From Acanthaster planci (Eukaryota; Echinodermata; Asteroidea; Valvatida; Acanthasteridae): DNA of 64,000 bases. How positions within the stretch are numbered: the first letter of the stretch is position 1; each line of letters opens with the position of its first letter. Below the pieces are notes generated by a model. The model did no database searches, had not been told where the DNA came from, and worked only from the letters and a program-made list of their open reading frames with translations. The stretch lies in contig NW_019091387.1 of assembly GCF_001949145.1 (NCBI RefSeq), positions 1,679,547 to 1,743,546 on the forward strand, read 5' to 3'. Positions 13,446-25,115 of the stretch are shown piece after piece. Both the position numbers and the translations under genes were made by a program.

Positions 13446-16400
13446 ATCCCTCAGTCACCGAAGCTAATTCCATACAAATATATACGTCTACCATATAGGG
13501 GTCTTGGTTTGTGCTCCAAACCCTTTCTGCTCATTTGTGTACTTGTTGGTTGGTGTTTCATCCAGCTATGATGTGGATGGGGTGTGTTTGTTTTCATGTT
13601 CTTGGTGGCATTTGGATATTTTGCAGATAATCTTTTCTGGTCATGAAGAGGTAGCTACATCTCTGATTACAGATATACTCATAAGTATGGATGATTAATG
13701 TCCTAAAGAACTTTGAAGTATGCTGCAGAGCAACTACATGTACTAGTAAATTCCATTCCAGTTCATCTCGTACAGTCAACACCACTATACAAGGTGCAAA
13801 TTAACACGCAGAAGCACCATGTTAACAATGTGAGTCTGCCAGTTTAAGGGAAATGTCAGCTTCACATTTGAATGTCTATAATAGAAAACTTTTTCAGAAG
13901 AAAGATAGAAAATTTGGGAACTTTGAGGGATTTTTAAAAATAATTTCCGTAACAGTCTGTGCTCTCACTTCTTAAGTGCATTGTTGGAAGTGACAATCTA
14001 AATGTAGTATGGATGTGTGTATTTATGTAGAAATGCTGATGTATGTACTCAGGTTTATTTTATTGTGATGCATATTGTTCGCACAGTGAACCTAAATATA
14101 TGTGTATAGTATTTATATTATGTAACCTTTGTACAGCTTAAATTATGTATATAAAGAGACATATAATCCCAGTAGACGAAAAACCGACACATACCATTAT
14201 ATGGTAAGAAATGCTATTTTTAATATTTTTTCATTTTCAAACAAAAAAATATCCTTTCCATAATCAACTCATTCATGTGTATTTGCTCCTAAAATTGAAA
14301 TTATGAAATGTTCAAATGCAGTGGCTTAAATCTGTAAACCTTTTTTTGTGGTAGCGTTTTTTCTTTGATTTGTTAGAGAAAAACAATGGAATGTTAAAAA
14401 TGTGGTAAACCAATCCAATTTGGTGGAAAATTTGTTTTTACGTGTATGGTTGCATGTGGTGCTTCTACATTTTATCATGATGTTCTTGTGGGATTCTAAT
14501 GCTAGGTTATGTAAGTTTTTCTCCAAATAATCTGACAGATTTATAGATAACATGTCAATTGAAGTAACTTAGACTTCCTACCTGTGTCTTGTTCAAAATT
14601 TTTCTGTGATCCAGGAAGTTTTTTTCCTCCTCAGATATACAGTGTTGTGTATTCCCGCCATTCCTTAGCCATCTAAAACCCTGGGTTCTATGGTTCAATT
14701 TGTACATTACTGCTACAGTGAATCCAGTCTGCCAAGCTGAACTTTCTGCACAATAGCGTGAGTTAATTAAATGAACTTTCAGAGAAAAAAAGTGGCTTGA
14801 TTACAGACTTGTGCTAAGCCATGTTTCAGACATAACTGTGTTACAGCATAGAGAAGTTAAGACTCACATACATGTACGTACAGCACAGGAAGTAGTCATA
14901 TGAGTAAAAAATGTAGTGACTCTTGACTGACCTTCAGTGTTTTCAAATTCTGGGTCTAACATTGGTCACTTTATGACTGGTAACATTTTCTGTATTTTTC
15001 TTTAAGTATGACCCCCGTAGAAAAGTTCATCATTTGTTAAAGTTGGTTATGCATTTTGTTTGAATGGTAATTAAATGATATTGGTAAAAATGCTGTGTAT
15101 TTGGCATCTTTTTCCTCATGAAATATTTCACATTTTACATTTTTGCCCTTAAAAGCTCATTTTGTGCACTAGATAACACTTTTTGAATTCTTCTTAAACC
15201 ACAACTGCCATGACATAGTTGATCACATAATCAAAGAACATGTAAATTAATTTCAGGCATTCAAACACATCTTGTGCAGTTGAAATCAATCAGGTTTGAA
15301 ACTGAGCACCTACACTGAATTCATATGTGCATCTATCAAGTACAGCCTGCCCTATGTGAACTCAGTTGTGCAGCATTACCTTACCTTTACTTACTAAAGT
15401 AGATGGTTTCTGTAGGATGTAGGCCCAGGCATCAGAAGGCAATCTGCAGTAGGACCTTTGCCTTCCTTAAAAAAAAAGAATACTAATTGTGAACAGGACA
15501 TCAGACTTCTTTTGAAATATATCTCAAAGTGCCCTGCTGTGAGCACAGGCACTTTGTGCTCGGTGCTGATCATTTTTATTGTTTGCTTTTATAATGATCT
15601 GCAAAATTTGACAAAAAGATGCTTGCATATTGATTGAGATGCTTCAAGCTGTGTTTGTACTGTGAAGTTCCAAAACGATACGTACAAAATTGAATTTTTT
15701 TGGCAACACCTCTCCTAATACCAATGTCCGGCTGTGTTGTGGTGTACTTAGATGTCAAAGAGTGTTTCCTGTATGTAATGTATGCTTACAGTTTTTCTCT
15801 TGTAACAATACTATGATCATGGAATACAAGCTTGTACAATTGCTATCAAAGAGGCACGCTTAAATATGACATGCACATGTGTACATTGGTGAAGGATGTC
15901 ACCACTGAAATTTGGTGTCATTGTTAAGTATTTATTGGAAGACAGTTTCCAAGCCAGTCTGGCTTTTGGAACACGTTTATCACTATTTCACCTTGTATTT
16001 ACATAGTGTAAGTATTCACTTGTAGACATAAGTTATTTGTATGTGGGTGGAGTATGAGTTGCAAGCAGTCTGCTATTGCAATCAAGTTATTTGTTTTGGA
16101 TCTCTGTCTGCATCACAGTAAGTTAAACTGGCCAGAAAACAATATTTTGGTAACATGTAGTAGCATACATTCATCATTGAATTGTCTATTTTTTAATGTG
16201 GTACTTGAATGGCTTTGGAGCAGGAAACCCATTTTATCATCACTGACTCTTGGTATAGCAAGTAGCATTTTAAGTGTAACAGCACGGTGTACAGTGTGGT
16301 TGCTTAAGCGTGAATATTGTTCCATAAGAAAATTAAAACAAACTTTTTTGACTGCTGATAATAGATGAAGGCCACAATGACTGTCTTGGAGTTAGTGTAT

Positions 16401-17455
16401 TGATATTGTAGCTGTTAGTACAGAATATTATGCCGATTTCATGATAGTTTGTGTCTTCTTAACAACTTGTATGACAACTGTTTCAGATTTGCAGCTGATG
16501 TATTTGTAGCAAATGTATCAGCACAGTGCTGGATCTAGGGTTTTACATAGACTATGAAATATTGGTAGTGTCTTACCGGGTACCTTTGCCCTATTTTATT
16601 TGAGATGATGAGCAGTTTCCTGGCACTTGAGGAAAGATGAGCGAAATGGTGGCATTGTTTAACACAGTGTCTGATGAAATGTCAGATATAGGCATTTACT
16701 CTGACATGGGTCATAACATTAGGAGGTAAGACAAAGGAACAGTTACAAAGAAATGTCTTGAACTTGTGGATTGACCTCTGTGTATTTCAATTCATTACAT
16801 AGTGAATCCAGAAGTAATTTCATTTTTAATGTTGTATTCTTGGTGCTTACTGGGTTAAATTGGAACTTGATGTTCTGTGTCTATTATTGGGTAATTCTTA
16901 CAAGCCTTATGTCTACCTCTAGGGTAACTGTCACTGACATTGGCTTTTGGGATAAATTATCTTCGAATAAAATGTTTGTTTCAACAGGGTTCCATGATTG
17001 GGAAAATTTCTGCAAGTTCAGTCCTTCTACAACTGATGAATGAAATCTGTCTTTCAAATTTGTCTTTCTTTTCTTTTTCTTTGTTTTTTTTTCTCTTTTT
17101 CTTTTCCTTTTATTCTGTCCTGTTTTTGTGGTTAGAATTCTAGAGAAATGACTACCTCCACATTAGTTTCAGTGCCACACAAGTCATGTAAAGCCATAGC
17201 ATTTCATTCTTTTTTTGACAATTTGTATCTCGGGTGTACGTAACGTCTTGATGTATTGTTGAAGTATCATTCAAATACTGTGTATTTTACTTGATGTCTT
17301 ATTTATTCTTGAGACAGGCTTAAGTACAGTGATACATGTAACCTACCACATTATGTTAATTGTAATTTGCTCTGATTAAATGCAATATAATGGAATTGTC
17401 AATGTATAATGTTAAGATTGTATTAACAGAAATAAAATAAACTGTGCTATAATAA
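13446..17455 (+). other. Probable long 3'UTR of the DLC1-type gene
   Basis: About 4 kb of A+T-rich sequence without coding signal follows the stop codon. Several AATAAA-like signals occur; the most convincing pair is at 17431-17441, followed by a change in composition. Long 3'UTRs are usual in this family, but the true cleavage site cannot be fixed from sequence alone. The open frames at 16054-16368 and 16771-17043 show no family signal. Confidence 0.45.
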
Positions 17456-17460
17456 GGGAA

Positions 17461-18340
17461 AGTGGAAAAGTGAAGTTTCCTTCACCTCTTGTGTTGATTT
17501 GTTCGTAAACTAACATGATTATGAATAGATTTCAACAACTATTTGGGGGTTCTATTAAAGGAGATTGATATCTTAAACATCAAGAAAACATTTGCAATTA
17601 ATAAGATATACACAAGGGCCCTGTCCTAAACAAATTGTGGTCTAGAATTGGTGTGACAGTGAGGATCTTGTCAAGAGAAACCACATACCAGCATTTGCAC
17701 TTTCTACACCCTGTTACGAAGCCACCTAAAACTTGATAGCCTGAAAAGTTGAACAAATTGGAATGTTGAAACTTAATATTGTTATTCAAATTCGAAATCT
17801 GGGGGCAAATTATATTAGAATACAACATATTTTCCATCTTGAATTAATATGTACATGTATTATTAATTAAACTCTTCAGCACATGCAAAATGAAGGTTGC
17901 GTGTATTGGTCTTGGGTGGGATTTTTTTCTAGAAGGGGCAACCTCATTTTTGGCAGGGAGGATCAAAATACGACTAGTAGACTGACAGATTCTACTGGAA
18001 CGTGCCCCTTAATACGGCTCTCTACAACATTTTCGTAAATCACTGCAGAATCAACCCAAAAGCCATGGGGGGCTCTAAGGCAATTAATACTACACTTGCA
18101 ATATGAGGCTACGCTAGGGATGTTCCACGACACTTTTGCCACAATCGTGCCACATTACGTAGATGATCGCAGGCAATCGCTGGCACTGCAGCTCCAGGCT
18201 AGATGATCCAGATGCACTGTATTTTATGATAGCAAAGATCTTGTTATGATTGTAAGTGATTAAACTGCACTCATGCTTGGCTTCTGGAGCGTTCAGGGGC
18301 CTTTCATGTATAAATCGGCGGAACTTCATGTTTTTCTGTC
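17461..18340. other. Intergenic, nothing recognised
   Basis: No exon, repeat pair or motif that I can support between the end of the DLC1-type transcript and the Harbinger relic. Confidence 0.4.
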
Positions 18341-18349
18341 AGTTCAACC

Positions 18350-19130
18350 CCAGCCTCTGCCTAAGATAGATGTCCAAAATGAAGTGGCCTTTCAGATTGC
18401 CATCCTCCAGAAAGAGCTATTGGATAAGATGGATGAAGAAAAGAACCAGTTGGAGGAGGAGGCCAGAAAGATCCTGGGTGCATCCCTGGCTGTCACAGAA
18501 TACAGAGGCAGGACACCAACTTCAGGCGAGCCCTTGAATCAGGGATAAAGCTGACAGTCACTATCAGGCCTGGCCTCTGGAGATAGGTACTCCAGCCTCT
18601 AGTATGACTTCAGGGTGTCCAGGGTGACTATCACCAAAATCATCAAAGAAGTCTGCCAGGTAGTAGTGGAGGATTTCGAAGAGGAATTGGTCCCCTGCCC
18701 AACCACAGAAAAGGCGACTAATTGCTGAAGAATACCATAGAAGATGGAATGTGGCATGTGAAAGCATGTGATCCTCAGACCCCCCCCGCCAATAGTGGCA
18801 CCTGTACCACAATGGCAAGGAGTTTGTCAGTGTGGCCCTCATGGATCTGATAGATGCTCACTACAAGTTCCTCTGGTGGGGTTGGTTACAAGGCAGACAC
18901 CCAGATCTTCAATGATTCAGAACTCAAGGAGTGATTCAGAACTCAAGGAGTTCTGAATCAAATGTGTCTTGATGAGTGTCGCAGGGCCAAATCCACTACC
19001 CAATGATGACCAGCCCACACCCTATGCCTACTTCATCCAGGGAGATGATGCGTTTGGTCTGACCCCAGAACAGCACATCTACAACTGCAGGATCTCCAGG
19101 TAGCACCATGTAGTGGAGAATACATGTACA
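18350..19130 (+). pseudogene. PIF/Harbinger transposase (nuclease) pseudogene
   Basis: Relic of the DDE nuclease of a PIF/Harbinger transposon, readable only by changing frame. In order: an acidic coiled segment (18360-18500); NFRRALESGIKLTVTIR (about 18513-18563); DFRVSRVTITKIIKEVC (18605-18655), the helix-turn-helix-like region of the family; EFVSVALMDLIDAHYKFLW (about 18820-18876), which contains the first catalytic Asp block; then NDDQPTPYAYFIQGDDAF (about 19003-19055). Stops and frame changes occur at about 18541, 18584 and 18730, and a 19-bp direct duplication sits at 18913-18950. The companion Myb-like gene of Harbinger elements is not visible. It is clearly inactive. Confidence 0.85.
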
Positions 19131-19879
19131 TGCGTTGTGCACCGAGTTCACGTACTAGCTCGTACTATAATAGTGAACCACAACAGGATAAAGCAGCAGC
19201 AAGGGAGTGCTAGAAATGGGTCTTGGCTGTAACTGGGTGTGTCTACAGTGCAGCGAATCTTGAGAAAATCAGAATATGTTCTGAATTCGAAATTCTCTGA
19301 TGGGAAGCTATTAAAAAGTACTTTATTAGGACTCCCTTCACAATTCAATTATTTTCACATGGACAATCATGTATATGCATTTCTTATTTTTGACATTGAT
19401 GTGCTCGTATTTGGTTGGTTTGGTACTTTTGCCTGCATCGGTTTGTTTAGAAGATCAAAAAATGAAAATGACACCCAATGCAAATAATCATTGTTTCCGG
19501 AATTGGTGGGTAAATTAAACGAAATACACGTATTTAAAACCTGATCACCATAGCGCAGCCTTGAATGATCGCTAAAAGTCATTAATTGAGAGGAAGGACA
19601 ATGCATTTTTTTTTTCAACGATCTACCTGTATTGGACACGACCTCTTTGTAGGATAGGCTACGTAATGCAGTTTATGAAGCCCTTGCAAAGATCAACTCA
19701 ACCGTATCACTCAAGAATACTCTAAATCGGAAATGAATGCAAGTAAATGCAAATATAGACCATAAAAATATACATTATGCAACAGGCATCTATGGTATTT
19801 TAAAGGAAGCTGAGTCAGAAAAATTACTATTGAGCATATTTATATCACAGCAGCTTGTGTGGTCAATTGATCGTCGATC
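19131..19879. other. Upstream region of the secreted-protein gene
   Basis: Non-coding A+T-rich DNA. Just before the start codon at 19880 there is a TATA-like element (TATTTATA, 19837-19844) and an AP-1-like TGAGTCA (19811-19817). Both are motif matches only. If the TATA box is real the leader would be very short. Confidence 0.3.
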
Positions 19880-21880
19880 ATGTTAACAGCAGTACATTTT
19901 TTGTTGGCAATAATGCTCTACAGGGGAGTTAACTGTAATTATGACGCGGTGACTAGCGATTTTAAAAATAGCAACATGGTAAGTTTTACTCCTTGATAAT
20001 AGCTACCCATATTATTATAAGTTTTCGGGAACTCAGGGTTGCGTAGTTTTGGGGGGATAGGTTTTTTTTTTTGGTGGGAAAAAGTGTGTTTTGTTTTTGG
20101 TTTTGTTGTCCCCCCCCCGTTCACCTTTGCGGCCCGTATTCGATTCTCGGCTTGCCCCACACGTGGATTGGTTTTTCAGTCTCTACCTGATCATGGGGTT
20201 TTACTCAGAATATTTTTCTGGGGGTTTTCCTCCCACCACTAATCCTTTAACTTAGTCTCATCGTGGAGATGTTCTATGTTCTCATTGTTTCCTTTCTACA
20301 CGTTTCTTCATGCAGGCTTACGAGCTTTGGTGCCTTTGGGCGATTTTGAGTAATTTTGGTTTCATTGCCAGACATGATTAACTCAGCATTAATAGTTGTT
20401 TGCAAGAATTGCCGCCGTATCAGCAGATTCTCAGCAGATTCGCAGCTTGTAACCGAATTATCTATTCAGAGTGCGGAACATGAATTTGTCTAATGACCAG
20501 ATTCAGTCAAGTATGTTCCTTCATCTCTTAGGAATTTTCCATGCTGAATGTTACGTGTACGAAAGATCAAAGTGCATGCGCAGAATGTTTCACAGTGCGG
20601 GCCAATGGACTAATGTGCCTGTGTGAGTATACACGTTAAGTTCATTTCTGATAAACTTTCTACTGCTCACATTTCAGAATGTAGCCTACCATTGTACTTT
20701 CCTTGTCTAAAAAAGTAAATGCAGTCAGTGAACGTAGGTTATCATCATTTTTATCTTTAAAGATGTGATGGAATTCACAAAGGACCCGCACAGCTACAAG
20801 CTGTCTGCAATGGATGGAATCAGTGAGTGGGACTTTGAATTCCTACAAGGTAGGCTGGGACAACCCAACAGTGAATATACTGGATGAGACCGATAGACCA
20901 GCAGAAGCCCGATAAGCAACATCCTCACGAACATACAAGTCACTCATTCCATAAAATCCAAGAATGTGGCAATTAACAACAGTTAGGGGAGTAAATGAAT
21001 ATAAGTGGGGGATTTTACATAGGACTGCTCCGTTGCGTTGTATAATTTTTGGAAGAATGGTTTTTAACTGAACTGAAACCACCCCAAGAAACACTCGAGT
21101 GTTTTTCCTGTAATACTTTAGCGAAGACTCCTGTAGATAGGTAAGAAATAATTTCATTAATTGGTACGATATTTCACTTCCAGATCATGCAGTTTTTAGG
21201 TTCTATAAATTGATATGCTGGTACATACAAAGACCCCTTTTGGGCGTGATTTTTAAGAAGTAAATGAACGAAAAATAATTTCAAACACTGAAATTTGTGC
21301 ACATTAATTTTTCCTACCCAAGGATTCCGAAAGAGCGCCATCAGGGAGTACACTTTCAGGCTAATTGTCGGTACCATACCGATAAATGCGCTTGAAGCAA
21401 CAGTTTGTCCAAGAAAAGCATTCATCTGGCGTATATTTCTTTAAACAGTTTTAGTACTGTTTGCATTGTTGCCTATTATTAAAGTGATGCTTCCTACAAG
21501 TTCCAAATCTTATATTTAAACACAACCTTAATACATTTGGGACACCACATTGTCAAGGTGTTCACAAAATATTCGTGACATACTTCATTCACTGTAATGC
21601 AATCTTTGCATAGCTTAGATAGGTCTGACGAAGTTCTTTTTGTCTCCCGTATCAATTCGCAGATGATTCGTCAGGGCAAGTCCGTTTCTGCACTCAACTG
21701 CAAAATTCTTTTGACAAAGGAGTAAATGCAGATTGGAGAGATACCCTCTGCTTGGACAACGATTTCTCGGAGGTTACTGTGCCAAAAGAATGTGGCAGTC
21801 CCCTGATAACACTGACCATCGACAGTCATATGGGCAATGGCCGTGTAATGGGTGGTCAGTATCTCTACTGCAGTCCCTAA
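19880..21880 (+). CDS. Secreted cysteine-rich protein, 164 aa, four exons, family not recognised
   Basis: Exons 19880-19978, 20532-20622, 20763-20849, 21663-21880 (495 bp including TAA). All introns are GT/AG with good donors (GTAAGT, GTGAGT, GTAGGC) and pyrimidine-rich acceptors, and the phases (0, 1, 1) join in a single open frame. Residues 1-19 (MLTAVHFLLAIMLYRGVNC) look like a signal peptide. The rest is soluble and acidic, with eight further cysteines (42, 49, 52, 62, 102, 122, 136, 162), enough for four disulfides, and an N-glycosylation sequon NVT at 39. The first four cysteines are tightly spaced (C-x6-C-x2-C-x9-C) and the last four are wide apart. I do not recognise the family and assign no function. 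A further small phase-0 exon between the first two cannot be excluded. No clear poly(A) signal follows nearby, and a MITE begins about 375 bp downstream. Confidence 0.72.
20085..20275 (+). repeat. Possible tRNA-derived SINE remnant in intron 1 of the secreted-protein gene
   Basis: GTATTCGATTCTCGG resembles a pol III B box (consensus GGTTCGANTCC). It is followed by a body containing TCATGGGGTTTTACTC and GGGTTTTCCTCCCACC, sequence typical of SINE bodies in many marine invertebrates. No good A box is seen upstream, so the head would be truncated. Confidence 0.4.
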
Positions 21881-22255
21881 TGGAATTATCGCGTAGCCAT
21901 TTCAATGCATGACGCAACGGTGCGTAGCATTATGTAGGCCTATAGGCTTCAAAAAGCTGTATGAAAAAGGATTTGAAAATGCAAACTCTTAAAAAGCTTC
22001 TTCTGGTCCTGTTGAATTCCATTTCGGTCACTCTTTGTTGTTGCCATGCATGCTGTACGTATCTCTGGGCCTTCCTCTATTTAATATCAGTCAGATTTCC
22101 ACATTTTATGAGCAAGAAATCTAACGTTTCTAGGTCAGATATTCAAGAGTTAAAGAGCTTTTTTACCATAATGATTGAAATTGTGATGTACGAACTACTT
22201 GTATTCATATGACTTTCTTTTGAGAGATTCTTGACTTGGTATTACAGCCATTAAA
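21881..22255. other. Downstream flank of the secreted-protein gene
   Basis: Probable 3'UTR and intergenic sequence. The open frame at 21961-22212 has no recognisable domain. Nothing else seen. Confidence 0.3.
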
Positions 22256-22502
22256 CCACGGACGTATATTTGAAAAAATGGACTTGCAACGCCTTTGTAT
22301 GAAAGAGAAGCCAACCAGCGGCCATTTTACCGAGCCGAATACAAAAGCGTGGGTTGGCTCCCTTCAATTGACGTCAGGAAGAACAAAGGCGGGCATTGTC
22401 AGGAAAGCTTTGTATTAAGCTCGGTAAAATGACCGCGGGTGGATTCAATGATTCTTTATATCAAGGGCATTGCGAGTCCAGATTTTATTATACACGTCCG
22501 TG
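22256..22502. mobile_element. CCACGGACGT inverted-repeat element, copy 1
   Basis: A 247-bp non-autonomous element with terminal inverted repeats CCACGGACGTATA and (reverse complement of the right end) CACGGACGTGTATA. A second, inner inverted repeat is built on GCGGCCATTTTACCGAG on the left and the matching CTCGGTAAAATGACCGCG on the right. A close homologue lies at 59320-59573. It has no coding capacity, and the target-site duplication is unclear (TA/TTA-rich flanks). Confidence 0.75.
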
Positions 22503-22754
22503 TATAATAAAAAAGACAAACGACCAGGCTTAAAGCCTGGCTTAAAGCCTGGGCGTTTGTAACGCAGACTGAAATTGAAACAAAAATGGCGTCCGAAATT
22601 CCGTGATTTTTGCGGGAAATGTGCTTTAGGTTGCCAAACGTCTACTCCAATTGTATGCATTTCATTGACGGTCAGCTATTTAGTTGATCGTAAGGGTGTA
22701 ATATTTAAGCACTAAGGAGAAAATTGGCAAGTGGAACTAAGCGACAGGGACAGT

Positions 22755-23685
22755 GCACGCCGGTCATGCTTGTCTTGGGCCAAGACGGAAGAACTGCGAT
22801 CAGACTCGATCGAGCACATGCCACGGCGGCGCGCGCCGATTTCTGCTGCGCCTTCTCGTGAATTAATTTCACCAATCGAGCCGTCGATTGGTGAAATTAA
22901 ATCACGAGGGGGCGCAATAGAAATCGGCTTACGCGGCATAATATGGGGGTAATCATGTGGTGGGATGGCTCTGTAGAGGTGCTGGTCACCTGTTCCATAT
23001 TGCCATTCACTGGCTTTTTTTGGATTTTTTTTCTACCCGTCATCTGATTGTTGTGTCATGTCAAATGTTTTATGTATATGTTTTTAATGTATTAATTTTT
23101 TGGTCTTGTTTTACAAAAGCCAGTGGAAAGTATAATAAAATAAAAAAAAAATAAAATACAGTCCACTGGTTCAGGCCTCATTGAAAACAGTGTAAAATCA
23201 CCATTGTTCAGAGTTCAATAACATTCAAGCCAACATCCCTGGGGTGGCTCACACAAAAATGTAATTATTATTTGGTATTCAATCTTTCAGTTTCTTTTCA
23301 ATTTTCGGGGGGTTAACCTATTACATTTTTAATTATTCACCCAAAGCAAAACCAACCCTGGCCCCAAAAGTCGAAGTTCCAAAGTCAGCACACAGACTTC
23401 CTCGGGCCTTTGGGAACATTTTTCAACAGTATTTTTATATCCCTTCTGCTCTCAGATGGAACCCCAAAGAACCCGGGACTTGATCCTGGCAAATATTACG
23501 CAATCTCACCATTTTGGGGCTCAAACAATCCCTTTTTCAAAAGATACTGTGGAAGCACTTTTAATGCTAATGAGCTTGGTGGAAATTATTGCTTGAATTT
23601 GTGGGCTGCACCCATATGCTCGATAGAGTCCGCTATCGAGTTCTGCCGTCTTGGCCCAAGACTATGGTCATGCCAGCATGCATTT
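22755..23685. mobile_element. Inverted-repeat-bounded element (TIR about 70 bp)
   Basis: The segment at about 22755-22825 (containing GTCTTGGGCCAAGACGG) is inverted at about 23607-23685 (containing CCGTCTTGGCCCAAGAC, with GCTCGAT and GAGTTCTGCCGTC neighbours). Inside are a nearly perfect palindrome at 22854-22907 (arms containing TTTCACCAATCGA), an A+T-rich stretch bounded by CACTGGCTTTT/AAAAGCCAGTG (23008-23125), and a segment (23158-23620) shared with 28767-29130. It looks like a composite or nested MITE. No transposase is seen. Confidence 0.5.
23158..23620 (+). repeat. Dispersed repeat, copy A
   Basis: Begins with GTCCACTGGTTCAGGCCTCA and CATTGAAAACAGTGTAAAAT and ends with CTTTTTCAAAAGATACTGTG, AATGCTAATGAGCT and the following TTGAATT segment. 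The same landmarks, in the same order, occur at 28767-29130, where the middle is lost in an assembly gap. Confidence 0.65.
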
Positions 23686-23775
23686 GTGTATGGCCATAGT
23701 CATGGGGATATCACGGCTACACTTGACGCAGACAGTCGGCAAAGTAGACTTGCCTCGAGTCGGGATCTCTATGGA

Positions 23776-23940
23776 ATTCCATATCTGCCGTCGCCCGTCG
23801 TGCGTCGCCTTTTGCTTTTTGTTGTGTCCCAATTCTGCCATTCACCAGTTCCACACATGCCATTTTCCGTCGCCCGTCGTGCGTCGCCCGTCGTGTGTCG
23901 TGCGTCGCCCGTCGTGCGTCGTCCGTCGTGCGTCGCCCAT
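23776..23940. repeat. GTCGCCCGTCGTGC tandem repeat
   Basis: Two blocks (about 23787-23811 and 23868-23938) of short G+C-rich units alternating GTCGTGCGTC and GCCC/GTCC, nested in a less regular spacer. They produce long apparent ORFs in several frames that are not genes. Confidence 0.7.
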
Positions 23941-24257
23941 CAAATGGGTAGCATAGGACCTGCAAAGGCCGGGGTTTAACAAATGACACAGTCTAATTCT
24001 AATTATTTTGCATACAGTAAAAATGTGCCGACTTCTTTTCATCAAATTCTATAATGTAATCTGCCAACCGATACAGATATTCCATTTTGTCCTCTCAATT
24101 TCACCTTGAAATCAAGAAATACTAGACGTGTTGTGGATAACAAACTGTTTATTAAATGTATTGTGACGGGGCAATTACCACTTGGTTTAAGTTTCAGAAA
24201 ATGTGACGTGTTAGTTTTTGTGGGTGTGTATGAAGTATACATTTACAGCCTGACACT

Positions 24258-25111
24258 ATTCGTTTTAACGAATTTCTAATTCGTAATAACGAATTATTAA
24301 TTCGAAATAACGAATAAGCAATTCGTAATAACGAATTACTAAATCGTAATAAAGAATTACGTGCTGATCCACATAGCCCCTAGATGGCGCCCTTTATTTG
24401 TCCACATCAAACGCGTGCTAGGCGCCCGTGGCCATGGGAATCACAGAGATATATTCGATTAGGGGTGCACCAACACAAACAGGCCTTAATTCCGTCGAGC
24501 TCGTTAATATAGGTTATACACTCAACATATTCTTTATTGGAGAGTTCTGAGAACCATGGGATTGGGGAATTGAAGAAAAATGGCATTGAACCTCTGGCCT
24601 GGACCCAGAGCTCCACTTCTGAGCAATTTGGATGTAATTGGGTCCGAAAGTGGCATTATTTAGCTGTTTTGCAGAGGGATGCATTTTCAAAAAGGCTGCT
24701 TTTCCGGACAGTGAAATTTCTTCATGTTAGGGGTGGTCTGCTTTGGGTGAGAATTTCTCAAAATTCATCGGTCAACCCACTAAAAATTGAAAGGAAAATG
24801 TCAAACAGGAGGACATGTCAAACATCATTTTGCTGTTCAGCTTGGACACCTGTGAGAGTTGTAAGTATTTTCAAAATAATTTTGAAATAAGACGTTTTAT
24901 CATTGGTGTCTCTGGAAATTTATTGTTAGGGGTGCACCTTAGACGTATGAAGCATGCATGCCTCGAATCACATAAGAGTTAATGCAAACCAGCGCCATCT
25001 GGAGGCTGAAGTAATTCGTTATTTCGAATTAGTAATTCGTTATTACGAATTGGTAATTCGTTATTACGAATAGTAATTCGTTAAAACAAATTCGTTATTT
25101 GTTATTTCGAA
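24258..25111. mobile_element. Element with palindromic-satellite termini (AATTCGTAATAACGAATT units)
   Basis: An approximately 850-bp unit whose two ends are inverted copies of an A+T-rich array: left 24258-24360, right 25012-25111. Each array is made of imperfect 18-bp palindromic units such as AATTCGTAATAACGAATT. The homology continues inward into unique sequence: TAGATGGCGCC at about 24381 pairs with GGCGCTGG/CCAGCGCCATC at about 24990. The interior holds no recognisable protein, but includes a segment (24738-24935) inverted relative to 63807-64000. Confidence 0.65.
24738..24935 (-). repeat. Dispersed repeat shared with the right end of the window
   Basis: The reverse complement aligns with 63807-64000: GGTGCACC, AATTTCC, ACAACTCTCACAGGTGT, AAAATGATGTT, ACATGTCC, and GGGTTGACC followed by GATGAATTTTGAGAAATT. 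A shorter related piece (CTTTTCAATTTTCGGGGGGT) is at 23290-23313. Confidence 0.6.
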
Positions 25112-25115
25112 TTTT

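Noticed and set aside
23410-23979. 189-codon open frame
   Set aside because: It spans a dispersed repeat, a MITE end and the GTCGCC tandem repeat. The repeated Arg/Pro/Ser/Val pattern comes from the tandem units, and no domain is seen.
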